DNA from: HGM11368 sp051883415
GTDB taxonomy: Bacteria; Bacillota; Clostridia; Christensenellales; UBA3700
Assembly (NCBI GenBank): GCA_051883415.1
Contig: JBJETR010000036.1
Span: forward strand, 53,193-117,192
Direction of reading: 5' to 3'
Length of the DNA stretch: 64,000 bases
Part shown: piece by piece, positions 16,479-24,809 of the stretch
Position numbering within the stretch: the stretch's first letter is position 1
Layout: the number at the start of each line of letters is the position of its first letter
Position numbers and translations under genes: made by a program
The notes under the pieces: generated by a model
The model's database searches: none
What the model saw: only the letters and a program-made list of their open reading frames with translations
What the model was told of the DNA's origin: nothing

Positions 16479-18872
16479 TTATTCGGTTCTCAATGCCACT
16501 ACTGCATCTCTCTTAGATGCGGTATAGGACGGAATAAGTCCCGCTATTATCGTCAAAAGTGTGCTGATTGCAATGAGCATCAAGGCGTGCCATGGCGAGA
16601 GTGAACAAAGAGTAGTGATACCCGATTTTGCACCTATGATAAGATTGATAGGTATGCTGAGCAGATAGGTTACGATTACGCCGATAGTACCTGCCACCGC
16701 GCCTATTATCGTCGTTTCTGCATTAAACACGTTGAGGATATCGGTTTTTCTTGCACCGAGGCTTCGCAAAATTCCTATCTCTTTAGTACGCTCCACCACC
16801 GACACGTAGGTGATAACGCCTATCATCACAGAGCTAACCAGAAGCGATACTGCGGCAAAGCAAATGAGCGCTATAGATACGATGTTGACGGTAGAGCCCA
16901 TCATATCGGTAGCAAACTTGGACATATCGTTGTAGTTGATTTTTTCTCCCGTCCAACCGTCGAGATAGGCAATAACCTTTTGCTTGCCGTCAAAGTCCTT
17001 AGGATAGATATTGATGCCGATAGGCACTGCACTGCCACCGATTGATATTAGTATATCCTGTGCCTGTTGCTCACCGATAGTTACACCCGTAAGCACGCTC
17101 TTAGTCATATCTGCCTTCTGGGCTTGCACGATATCGGAGGCAAGGCTGTCTTGCATTATGTAACGAGTAAGTTCTGCCGTATAAGCTATACCTGTAGACA
17201 GCATAGGCATCATATTGTCGGGCTTCTCTCTCAAAATCCCCACTATCTCCAAGTCGATTATGCCTGTATTGTCGGCACTGTTATACAAACTTTGTATATC
17301 GTTGACCTTATATACGCCATTTGTTTCATCGTAATAATAGTAGGCGTTGTTGGTGACGAGTTTTAACTTGATATTCAGCAAGTCGTCAAAGGATATTCGT
17401 TGGTAGGTTTGGTAATTCATCCCCAGCGATGCAAGCAACGATTGACTGAGCTGGTTGGACTTATCGATAACCAAAACGACTTGATTTTTCTCGGTAGGGA
17501 ACTTACCCTTGAGCAGTTGATATTGGCTTAATACGTAGTTTTCGTCACCCATCATCTCCTGCCAATTGATATCCGCCTTCTTGGTGCCACCCATCATAGA
17601 ACCCATCATATCCGCCATAGTAGAGGTTCTCGCTACTTTGTCATACTGTTTTGTTCCTCCAAAATAGCCTTTATTGATTTTGCCTATGACGTTCATATCT
17701 ATACCATAACTGTAGGTCACGCTATCTACGTAGTTTTCTCCCTCCAATTCGGCAACATAATCTACGTATTCTTGCGTTATGTTATTATATTTGATCAGGT
17801 CTTTCATGTTAGCCGTAGGATCGTAAGGATATACCACCTCTTCGTCGGGGTATTGCGGTCTAGAATTGGTGGTAGTGCCACCGGGGGACATCATCATCTC
17901 CATCATCTTGCTTGTGTCAAAGCTCTCTTTGGCAATTTGAATAGGATACCCTGCCAGCACCGTCCTCTCTATTTTGTTGATATAACCTTGCATGCCGTTG
18001 GATATCGCAAGCACAAGCGCCACGCCTATTATGCCGATACTGCCCGCAATCGACGTCATTATCGTTCTGCCCTTTTTGGTGCGAAGATTGTTGAAAGATA
18101 GTTTGAGAGCCGTCCAAAAACTCATAGAGGTCTTTTTAAGCTCTTTTTTCTTTTCTTTGACGCTCTTTTCTTGCTCGCCCTCCTCATATTGATAAACAAA
18201 CGGATTGGAGTCCGACACCACTACGCCGTCATTGAGACGGACTATTCTCGTGGCGTATTGTTGCGCAAGTTCGGGATTGTGAGTAACCATTATTACGAGC
18301 TTTTCTTTGGATATCTCCTTGAGAATATCCATGATCTGCACGCTGGTTGCACTATCCAACGCTCCTGTCGGCTCGTCGGCAAGAATTATGTCGGGATTGT
18401 TGACAAGTGCTCTGGCAATGGACACTCTCTGCATCTGTCCGCCCGATAGTTCGTTGGGGCGTTTGTTGACCTTATCCTCGAGCCCCACGTCTTTGAGGGC
18501 TTGCAAAGCTCTCCTCTTGCGCTCTTCTCTACCCACGCCCGATAGGGTGAGCGCCATCTCTACGTTGGCAAGAATACTCACGTGGGATATGAGATTGTAG
18601 CTTTGAAAGATAAAACCAATGCGGTTGTTGCGATAAGCATCCCAATCCACGTCCTTATACTTTTCGGTGGACACACCGTTGATAACGAGGTCGCCCTCGG
18701 TATATCTATCAAGCCCGCCTATAATATTGAGCATGGTAGTTTTGCCACAGCCCGATTGTCCCAATACCGCTACGAACTCACTCTCTCTAAAGTCTAAACT
18801 TACGCCCTTGAGTGCGTGGACGACGTTGTCGCCCTGTCCGTAGTTCTTGACGATATTCTTTAGTTGCAACAT
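16479..18872 (-). CDS. Fused ABC transporter, ATPase plus MacB/FtsX-type permease
   Basis: One 797-residue chain. The N-terminal LolD/MacB-type ATPase (about 1-225) has Walker A GQSGCGKTTML, signature LSGGQMQRVSIARAL and Walker B IILADEPTGALD. A charged linker leads to a FtsX-like permease: a first membrane segment (about 265-290), a large extracytoplasmic domain rich in Met, Asn and Tyr (about 295-660), then three membrane segments (about 665-785) with VVERTKEIGILRSLGARK. This layout is that of bacitracin/MacB-type mechanotransmission or lipoprotein/peptide transporters. The neighbouring SDR gene is separately transcribed and the substrate is unknown. An antimicrobial-peptide resistance role is possible but unsupported. 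Confidence 0.92.
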   Translation of the reverse strand: MLQLKNIVKNYGQGDNVVHALKGVSLDFRESEFVAVLGQSGCGKTTMLNIIGGLDRYTEGDLVINGVSTEKYKDVDWDAYRNNRIGFIFQSYNLISHVSILANVEMALTLSGVGREERKRRALQALKDVGLEDKVNKRPNELSGGQMQRVSIARALVNNPDIILADEPTGALDSATSVQIMDILKEISKEKLVIMVTHNPELAQQYATRIVRLNDGVVVSDSNPFVYQYEEGEQEKSVKEKKKELKKTSMSFWTALKLSFNNLRTKKGRTIMTSIAGSIGIIGVALVLAISNGMQGYINKIERTVLAGYPIQIAKESFDTSKMMEMMMSPGGTTTNSRPQYPDEEVVYPYDPTANMKDLIKYNNITQEYVDYVAELEGENYVDSVTYSYGIDMNVIGKINKGYFGGTKQYDKVARTSTMADMMGSMMGGTKKADINWQEMMGDENYVLSQYQLLKGKFPTEKNQVVLVIDKSNQLSQSLLASLGMNYQTYQRISFDDLLNIKLKLVTNNAYYYYDETNGVYKVNDIQSLYNSADNTGIIDLEIVGILREKPDNMMPMLSTGIAYTAELTRYIMQDSLASDIVQAQKADMTKSVLTGVTIGEQQAQDILISIGGSAVPIGINIYPKDFDGKQKVIAYLDGWTGEKINYNDMSKFATDMMGSTVNIVSIALICFAAVSLLVSSVMIGVITYVSVVERTKEIGILRSLGARKTDILNVFNAETTIIGAVAGTIGVIVTYLLSIPINLIIGAKSGITTLCSLSPWHALMLIAISTLLTIIAGLIPSYTASKRDAVVALRTE

Positions 18873-19090
18873 ATTGCTCTCCCTAATGATTTGCGTTTCG
18901 TTTTATTTATTCTATCATAAATGCCGAGAGCAAAAAAACTTAATATGCTAAAAATCTATCGTTTTACTAAACTTTTACAAATTTTTTGCCTTTTGTATTG
19001 ACTACTCTCGTTAGTTTATCTATAGAGTTTTTGCGAATAGCCATGATTGACGCTTTGCCATTATGTCCAACAAAAAACCTATAAAAATAC

Positions 19091-19109
19091 AAAAAACTCG
19101 ATACAGGTC
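19091..19109. repeat. CTCGATAC repeat copy
   Basis: AAAAAACTCGATACAGGTC, sharing the left half of the recurring palindrome. Confidence 0.45.
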
Positions 19110-19206
19110 GTGTAAATCGCATTACGTACTCACCTGTATGTTCTGTCTTATATTGCTCTCAATAACTCAATTGAATCTTGCCTACTTTAGAATATTGAAG
19201 ATAAAA

Positions 19207-19235
19207 TTAGCCCCGCACTATTGTTGCGAGGCTAA
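19207..19235 (-). terminator. Rho-independent terminator of the SDR gene
   Basis: TTAGCCTCGC pairs with GCGGGGCTAA on the minus strand with one G-U pair, followed by TTTTAT. Confidence 0.75.
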
Positions 19236-19252
19236 ATTGTTTTGGCTATATA

Positions 19253-19999
19253 TTACGTACGAGCAAGTCCGTCTACGCTCAATACGACACCCGTAATATA
19301 GCTTGCTTTGTCGCTGGCAAGAAAAACGAATGCGTTGGCGATATCTTCCGGCTCACCCAAACGTTGCAACGGTATCATTTTGATGAGTGGAGCAATAACT
19401 TGCTCAGGCACAGCCTTCATCATATCCGTCCTTGTGATACCGGGCGCAACTGCATTGACACGTATTCCAAAAGCTCCAAGTTCTCTTGCAAGAGATAGCG
19501 TAAGTCCGTTGACGGCAAATTTGGACGTTGGATAAGCTACGCCCGATGGTTGACCGTAAATACTTACCATACTACTAGTGTTGAGGATACAACCGTTCTT
19601 ACGCTCTTTCATTCCGTCCACTACGGCTCTACAACAGTTGAAGACACCCTTTACGTTGAGGTCCATGGTCTTGTCAAACATCTCGGACGTGTATTCGCTA
19701 AACGATTCTTTGGCGGATATGCCTGCATTGTTGACGAGAACATCAATCCTTCCGTATTCTTTTTCTACTTGTTCAAAAGCGTCTTTGACTTGTTGATAAT
19801 CGGCAAGGTCGGGGCTAATGCCACTCACCTTCCAATCTGCATTTTCCGCTTTTAACTCGGCTACCGCTTTTGCCGCACTCTCAGGTTTAGAACCGCACAA
19901 AACTACGATTGCTCCTTCTTTGAGGAACTCTTTGACCGTCGCAAAGCCTATACCTCTAGAACCACCCGTGACAATGGCTACTTTTCCTTCTAATAACAT
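19253..19999 (-). CDS. Short-chain dehydrogenase/reductase (FabG-like)
   Basis: A classical NAD(P)-dependent SDR of 248 residues. It has the nucleotide-binding TGGSRGIG (residues about 11-18), NNAG near 88, catalytic Ser in NTSSMVS and the YPTSK active-site motif, plus RVNAVAPG. It resembles 3-oxoacyl-ACP reductases and glucose or sorbitol dehydrogenases alike. It stands alone between its own promoter and terminator, away from other fatty-acid genes, so FabG itself is uncertain. The ribosome binding site is AAGGAAGG. Confidence 0.9.
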   Translation of the reverse strand: MLLEGKVAIVTGGSRGIGFATVKEFLKEGAIVVLCGSKPESAAKAVAELKAENADWKVSGISPDLADYQQVKDAFEQVEKEYGRIDVLVNNAGISAKESFSEYTSEMFDKTMDLNVKGVFNCCRAVVDGMKERKNGCILNTSSMVSIYGQPSGVAYPTSKFAVNGLTLSLARELGAFGIRVNAVAPGITRTDMMKAVPEQVIAPLIKMIPLQRLGEPEDIANAFVFLASDKASYITGVVLSVDGLART

Positions 20000-20054
20000 A
20001 ATACTTTCCCTTCCTTATACTTATTGGCGCTTGGTTAATACCACGCCCTTATAT

Positions 20055-20084
20055 ATTATAATATTTTTACGTCCGAATAGTCAA
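20055..20084 (-). promoter_or_regulatory. Sigma-A promoter of the SDR gene
   Basis: TTGACT (20079-20084), 18 bases, TATAAT (20055-20060), with a leader of about 50 bases. Confidence 0.8.
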
Positions 20085-20124
20085 TATGCAAAAAAATTGC
20101 AAATACAAAAAAATTCGATAAAAA

Positions 20125-20144
20125 TCGCTCCCGTCAGGGAGCGA
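20125..20144 (-). terminator. Terminator of the glycolytic operon
   Basis: TCGCTCCC and GGGAGCGA form a perfect 8-bp stem with a four-base loop, followed on the minus strand by ATTTTTATCG. It lies after the last gene of the pgk operon. Confidence 0.8.
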
Positions 20145-20147
20145 AAA

Positions 20148-20639
20148 TCAAATATTTATCTCCGTTACGTCGTCGGGCAAATATTCGTCCAATTGCTCGA
20201 CCATATCAACGTCGGTAATTTTGGAAGGTGGCAATTTGACGTAAATCGCCTCGCCTTCTGCAAGAAGTTTGCCGTCTTGGTCAAAAATCTCGCTCTTGGC
20301 ACTAAAGCCTCGCTTGCTGTTGGTGAGCAAGGTGCCTACTCCCACTAAAGGAACGTCGTATGGCACGGGCTTACGGAATTTAAGTTTTAGACTCGACGTT
20401 ACGGCAAGCGTGTCGGGCTCATAAGCCCAAATCACACGTCCTGCCAATTCGTCAAGCATGCAAGATATCATTCCTCCGTGTGCTCTACCCGGGTACGACT
20501 GGTGTATAGCCTTGTACTCAAACAGCGTTGCAACCCTCTTGTCTTCTAGTTCGTAGAAAGGGGCTTTGAGTCCGCTGTCATTGTATAGCCCGCAGATGAT
20601 ACACATCTTGCTGTTGCTTTGCTTCTTGACTACCTTCAT
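20148..20639 (-). CDS. PaaI-type hot-dog thioesterase
   Basis: A 163-residue hot-dog-fold protein with HGGMISCMLDE in the position of the catalytic helix of the PaaI/4HBT family, and a short N-terminal segment with CIICG. Such proteins hydrolyse acyl-CoA thioesters; the substrate is unknown. Its ATG overlaps the gpmI stop codon (ATGA), so it is the last gene of the pgk-tpiA-gpmI operon. The link to glycolysis is probably only transcriptional. Confidence 0.82.
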   Translation of the reverse strand: MKVVKKQSNSKMCIICGLYNDSGLKAPFYELEDKRVATLFEYKAIHQSYPGRAHGGMISCMLDELAGRVIWAYEPDTLAVTSSLKLKFRKPVPYDVPLVGVGTLLTNSKRGFSAKSEIFDQDGKLLAEGEAIYVKLPPSKITDVDMVEQLDEYLPDDVTEINI

Positions 20640-22168
20640 TTGACTATTAAGCTCTTGCCCGTCATCTCGGCAGGGATTGCAAGTCCCATCATCTCGAGCA
20701 TAGTAGGTGCGATGTCACACAACTTACCCTCGGTGAGTCCCTTGACGTCGTCGTTGCCTACCGCAATGAGAGGAACGGGGTTGGTAGTGTGAGCCGTAAA
20801 AGGCGTTCCGTCAGGCTCGAACATATAGTCGCAGTTGCCGTGGTCGGCGGTAATCAACGCTTGACCGCCCACTTCCAAAATGGCGTCTACAACCTTCTTG
20901 ACACATTCGTCGGTAACTTCTACAGCCTTGACAGCCGCTTCCATAACGCCGGTATGTCCTACCATGTCGCAGTTGGCAAAGTTGAGAATCATGACGTCGT
21001 ATTTGCCAGATTTGATGACTTCCACTGCCTTGTCGCACACTTCGTAGGCACTCATCTCAGGCTTCAAATCAAATGTAGCAATCTTAGGAGAATCAATGAG
21101 AATTCTATCCTCTCCCGCATTTGGAGCTTCTACACCACCGTTGAAGAAGAAGGTGACGTGAGCATACTTTTGCGTCTCGGCAATACGGAATTGCTTGAGT
21201 CCCGACTTAGAAAGATATTCACCCAAGGTGTTGCCGTATTTCTCAGGTCTATAAGCCACGTCGAGTCGGTCGTTGAAGGTCACGTCGTATTGAGTAAACG
21301 ACACGAAGTTAGGTGCAAGGAAGCCCTTGGCTCTCTTGAAACCATTAAAGTCGTCGTAGATAAACGAACGAGTGATTTGTCTAGCTCTATCGGGACGGAA
21401 GTTGAAGAAAATTATTCCGTCGCCACGACTGATGGTTGCGATTGGGTTGCCGTCCTTGGTGATGACGGTAGGCAAAACGAACTCGTCGGTTACGCCGTTG
21501 TCGTAGCTGTTTTGCATAGCCTCGATCGGATCGGTTTCCGCTACGCCTTCGCCGTCGACCATTGCTCTGTACGCCTTGTCCACTCTATCCCAAATGTTGT
21601 CTCTATCCATTGCGTAGAAACGTCCGTTGATAGTGGCGATTTCGCCAAAGCCTATCTCCTTGGTGTAAGCAACCAGCTTCTCGATAAAGCCCTTGCCGCT
21701 GGTAGGAGGCACGTCTCTGCCATCCATAAAGCAATGGATATACACATTGTCAAGACCTCTCATCTTAGCCATTTTGATAGCGGCAAAGAGGTGCTCGATA
21801 TGCGAGTGAACGCCACCGTCGGACACAAGTCCCATGAGGTGGAGCTTCCTGCCGCCCGCCTTGGTCTTGTCCATAACGTCGACCAAAGCCTTGTTGGTAA
21901 AGAAGTCGCCGTCGTCGATAGCCTTGGATATACGAGTGAGCTCTTGATAAATAATTCTACCCGCACCGATATTGAGGTGTCCTACCTCACTGTTGCCCAT
22001 CTGTCCGTCGGGAAGTCCCACCGCCAAACCGCTGGCGTTGAGGGAAGTAGACGGATATTTGTTCATCATTTCGCTGACGTTGGGCGAAGTGGTGACGGAT
22101 ATTGCGTTGTTGTCGGCAGGAGCGTTGAGCCCGTAGCCGTCCATAATAATCAATCCTGTAAATTTCAT
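20636..22168 (-). CDS. gpmI: Phosphoglycerate mutase, 2,3-bisphosphoglycerate-independent
   Basis: Interconverts 3- and 2-phosphoglycerate using two metal ions. The 510-residue length is typical. It has MDGYGLN with the metal-binding Asp, QMGNSEVGHLNIGAGR with the phosphorylated Ser, CFMDGRDVPP, and TADHGNCDYM near the C-terminus for the second metal site. It is part of the glycolytic operon pgk - membrane protein - tpiA - gpmI - thioesterase. A strong hairpin sits in the 46-base gap after tpiA. Confidence 0.96.
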   Translation of the reverse strand: MKFTGLIIMDGYGLNAPADNNAISVTTSPNVSEMMNKYPSTSLNASGLAVGLPDGQMGNSEVGHLNIGAGRIIYQELTRISKAIDDGDFFTNKALVDVMDKTKAGGRKLHLMGLVSDGGVHSHIEHLFAAIKMAKMRGLDNVYIHCFMDGRDVPPTSGKGFIEKLVAYTKEIGFGEIATINGRFYAMDRDNIWDRVDKAYRAMVDGEGVAETDPIEAMQNSYDNGVTDEFVLPTVITKDGNPIATISRGDGIIFFNFRPDRARQITRSFIYDDFNGFKRAKGFLAPNFVSFTQYDVTFNDRLDVAYRPEKYGNTLGEYLSKSGLKQFRIAETQKYAHVTFFFNGGVEAPNAGEDRILIDSPKIATFDLKPEMSAYEVCDKAVEVIKSGKYDVMILNFANCDMVGHTGVMEAAVKAVEVTDECVKKVVDAILEVGGQALITADHGNCDYMFEPDGTPFTAHTTNPVPLIAVGNDDVKGLTEGKLCDIAPTMLEMMGLAIPAEMTGKSLIVK

Positions 22169-22182
22169 AGTTTCCTTATAAG

Positions 22183-22206
22183 AAAGCCTTGATTTCTCAA
22201 GGCTTT
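22183..22206 (-). terminator. Intercistronic hairpin between tpiA and gpmI
   Basis: A perfect 10-bp stem, AAAGCCTTGA with TCAAGGCTTT, closed by a GAAA tetraloop on the minus strand. Only a short mixed T-run (TTTCTTAT) follows, so it may be a weak terminator or an mRNA-processing/stability element tuning gpmI against tpiA. Confidence 0.6.
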
Positions 22207-22214
22207 AGTAAATT

Positions 22215-22964
22215 TTAGTATTTTACAACTTGAGAAAAGTCAACTGCTTTGAGTGACGCACCACCGATAAGTCCGCCGTCAATCTGCGGCATAGCCATAA
22301 GGTCGCTAGCGTTCTTAGGGTTCATAGAACCGCCGTATTGGATACGAACTTTGTTATCTGCGCAGTCTTTGCAATACAAGTCAGCCATCTTGTTGCGGAT
22401 AATAGCAATGGTGTCGTTGGCTTCTTCTTTGGTAGCCGTCTTGCCCGTGCCGATTGCCCAAACAGGCTCGTAAGCGATGACGATATTTTCAAGCTCTTCG
22501 TGTGGAATATCCTTGAATGCGCCCTCGGTTTGTCTAACAAGCACTTCTTCTACCTTGCCGCTTTCTCTCTCTTCGAGAGTTTCGCCCACGCAGATGATTG
22601 GCTTGAGTCCCGCTGCGAGAGCTGCCTTGACTCTTGCGTTGACGGTTGCGTCGGTTTCGCCGAAGTATTGTCTTCTTTCGCTATGACCGATGATTACGTA
22701 TTCTACGCCAAGCTCTACGAGCATCTTAGCACTGATTTCACCCGTAAAAGCACCTTTTTCTGCCCAGTGTACGTTCTCCGCACCCACTTTGATGTTGGTG
22801 CCCTTGGTCATCTCGACTGCGGTGGCAAGGTCGGTGTATGGGGTGCAAATTACCACTTCTGCCTCGGCGTCCGCAACGAGCGGAATGAGGTCGGTTATCA
22901 ATGCCTTGGTGTCGGCAATGGTGTTGTTCATTTTCCAGTTTCCTGCAATAATAGGTCTTCTCAT
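22215..22964 (-). CDS. tpiA: Triosephosphate isomerase
   Basis: A TIM-barrel enzyme of 249 residues interconverting dihydroxyacetone phosphate and glyceraldehyde-3-phosphate. It has GNWKMN with the active-site Asn and Lys, GHSERRQYFGE with the catalytic His, and AYEPVWAIGTGKTA with the catalytic Glu and the flexible loop. It lies in the glycolytic operon between the small membrane protein gene and gpmI. Confidence 0.97.
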   Translation of the reverse strand: MRRPIIAGNWKMNNTIADTKALITDLIPLVADAEAEVVICTPYTDLATAVEMTKGTNIKVGAENVHWAEKGAFTGEISAKMLVELGVEYVIIGHSERRQYFGETDATVNARVKAALAAGLKPIICVGETLEERESGKVEEVLVRQTEGAFKDIPHEELENIVIAYEPVWAIGTGKTATKEEANDTIAIIRNKMADLYCKDCADNKVRIQYGGSMNPKNASDLMAMPQIDGGLIGGASLKAVDFSQVVKY

Positions 22965-22979
22965 TTTGTTACCTCTTTT

Positions 22980-23411
22980 CTATTTAGTTTGTTGCAAGGT
23001 AATGCTTGCAATCATATTTTTGTTGACAAAGTAAGTCGCTTTTACGCTGCCGTCCTTTGCGTATTTGTTGACTACGACGAAGTCGCCGTCAATCTCTTCT
23101 ACAGTTCCTTCAACGATATCTTCTATCGTTGCGATAGTCACTTTTTGTCCCAAAACTCTATCAAAAATTCCACTTTCCATAGTTTTGTCTCCTTGCAAAT
23201 AGTTGCGATAATAAAAGATTGCTTTCCTTTTCCTATTGCGATAGCTCATCAAAATGAAGAACATAAAGATAGGAAACAAGTAGACGAACGGGCTGATATA
23301 GTCAGGTCTGTATTGAAAAACACTCGTAATTAGTTTTGCAACACACGCAAATGCCAACAATACCGCCGCACAAGTCAGTAGGTTGTTGAAAACTCTCTTG
23401 GTCAGTTTCAT
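22980..23411 (-). CDS. Small membrane protein with C-terminal beta-rich domain, possible second internal start
   Basis: A 143-residue frame between pgk and tpiA, not a family I can name. Residues about 8-32 and 40-58 are hydrophobic; residues 78-143 (MESGIFDRVLGQKV to the end) look like a small Sm-like or OB-like beta barrel. A strong ribosome binding site AAGGAG lies eight bases before an in-frame ATG at 23180, so a separate 66-residue soluble protein (22980-23180) could be made from the same frame. It starts three bases after the pgk stop codon and is cotranscribed. Confidence 0.7.
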   Translation of the reverse strand: MKLTKRVFNNLLTCAAVLLAFACVAKLITSVFQYRPDYISPFVYLFPIFMFFILMSYRNRKRKAIFYYRNYLQGDKTMESGIFDRVLGQKVTIATIEDIVEGTVEEIDGDFVVVNKYAKDGSVKATYFVNKNMIASITLQQTK

Positions 23412-23414
23412 CTA

Positions 23415-24734
23415 TTAGTCCTTGTCATTTAGACAAGCAATACCCGGAAGAATTTTGCCCTCGAACAATTCAAGAGAAGCGCCGCCACCCGTAGAGATGT
23501 GAGTCATCTTGTCGGCAAAACCGAGTTGTGCAACCGCCGCCGCACTGTCGCCGCCACCGATAATGGTAGTTGCGTCGGTTGCTTCTGCCAAAGACTTGGC
23601 AACAGCTACGGTACCTGCTGCAAGAATTGGGTTTTCGAATACACCCATAGGTCCGTTCCAGATAACGGTCTTAGCATTCTTAACCGCATCGGCGTAGAGG
23701 GCTTGCGTCTTGGTACCGATGTCAAGTCCCATTCTGTCGTCAGGGATATTCATACTGTCGACGTTTTCGATAGCGATAGGTGCGTCGATTGGATCAGGGA
23801 ATGCCGCCGTAACGGTCGAGTCAACAGGCAACAAGATGGTTTTGCCGAGTTCTGCCGCCTTAGCGAGCATGTCCTTGCAGTAGTCGATCTTTTCGTTATC
23901 TACGAGCGACATACCAACCTTTCCACCCTTAGCGGCAAGGAAGGTGTAAGCCATACCGCCACCGATAACGAGCGTGTCGCACTTGTTGAGCAAGTTGTCG
24001 ATAACTTTGAGCTTGTCGGCAACTTTAGCGCCACCCAAGATAGCTACGAAAGGTCTCTCAGGCGCTTCGAGTGCTCTTGCCATAACGTTGAGCTCCTTCT
24101 CGATAAGGAAACCGCAAACTGCCGTCTTGACAAAGCCGTATTCTACGATACCTGCGGTAGAAGCGTGGCTTCTGTGTGCGGTACCGAAAGCGTCGTTGAC
24201 GTAAATATCTGCATACTTAGCGAGCTCTTTGCAAAATTCTTCGTCTCTCTTCTCTTCTTCGGCGTGGAAACGGAGATTTTCGAGCAATACGCACTCTCCC
24301 TCTTTGCAAGCCGCAACTTTGGCTTTAGCGTCCTCGCCGATTACGTCCTTAGCAAAGGTAACCTTGCCGTCCAAAAGCTCGTTGAGTCTGTCGGCAACAG
24401 GCTTGAGAGTCAACTTGACAGGATCGTTTTTGAGAGCCTTGGCAATATAAGCTTCCTTAGCTGCCTCTTGCTCTTCTACAGGCAATTTTTCTACTTCTTT
24501 CTTCTCCTTCTTGCTAAGACCTACTTTGGCACTAAAAATGCTGTGTGGCTTGCCCATATGAGAACAAAGAATGACCTTTGCGCCGTGCTCCATAAGATAT
24601 TTGATAGTTGGGAGCGCGCCGTTGATTCTGTTTTCGTCGGTGATTTTGCCGTCCTTCATAGGCACGTTGAAATCAACTCTGACCAAACATCTTTTGCCTT
24701 TGACGTCTACGTCTTTGATTGACATTTTGTTCAT
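23415..24734 (-). CDS. pgk: Phosphoglycerate kinase with an N-domain insertion
   Basis: Transfers phosphate from 1,3-bisphosphoglycerate to ADP. It has RCLVRVDFNVPM near the N-terminus, ENLRFHAEEE, NDAFGTAHRSHAST and GGGDSAAAV near the C-terminus for nucleotide binding. A frame is open from 24770, but AAGGAG lies nine bases before ATG 24734, so that start is used (439 residues). Typical PGK is about 395-415: the excess is a charged, probably helical insertion of about 40 residues (SAKVGLSKKEKKEVEK onward) after CSHMGKP in the N-terminal domain, near the substrate-binding basic patch. It is first in the glycolytic operon. Confidence 0.95.
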   Translation of the reverse strand: MNKMSIKDVDVKGKRCLVRVDFNVPMKDGKITDENRINGALPTIKYLMEHGAKVILCSHMGKPHSIFSAKVGLSKKEKKEVEKLPVEEQEAAKEAYIAKALKNDPVKLTLKPVADRLNELLDGKVTFAKDVIGEDAKAKVAACKEGECVLLENLRFHAEEEKRDEEFCKELAKYADIYVNDAFGTAHRSHASTAGIVEYGFVKTAVCGFLIEKELNVMARALEAPERPFVAILGGAKVADKLKVIDNLLNKCDTLVIGGGMAYTFLAAKGGKVGMSLVDNEKIDYCKDMLAKAAELGKTILLPVDSTVTAAFPDPIDAPIAIENVDSMNIPDDRMGLDIGTKTQALYADAVKNAKTVIWNGPMGVFENPILAAGTVAVAKSLAEATDATTIIGGGDSAAAVAQLGFADKMTHISTGGGASLELFEGKILPGIACLNDKD

Positions 24735-24774
24735 AAAAATAAACTCCTTTTTGACTGATATTTTATTCACAATG

Positions 24775-24804
24775 ATTGTAGCACTTTTTTCGTGCGTTTG
24801 TAAA
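24775..24804 (-). promoter_or_regulatory. Promoter of the pgk operon
   Basis: TTTACA (24799-24804), 18 bases, TACAAT (24775-24780). It begins beyond the stop codon of the alpha-galactosidase gene. GCAC and GTGC in the spacer could form a small hairpin. Confidence 0.65.
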
Positions 24805-24809
24805 GCAAA

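Larger units (their letters stand above)
18873..19252. other. Intergenic region between the ABC transporter and the SDR gene
   Basis: About 380 AT-rich bases. It holds the SDR terminator (19207-19235), one CTCGATAC repeat copy (19091-19109), and upstream sequence of the ABC gene with a possible TAGAAT -10 box near 18915. No convincing gene was found. Confidence 0.6.

Noticed and set aside
19063..19296. A 77-codon plus-strand frame in the gap between the ABC transporter and SDR genes
   Set aside because: It runs into the SDR gene, has no ribosome binding site and overlaps the SDR terminator and a repeat.
20789..22192. A 467-codon plus-strand frame opposite gpmI, and similar long frames opposite pgk and cysS
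   Set aside because: These are shadows of well-identified enzymes, with no family features or start signals.
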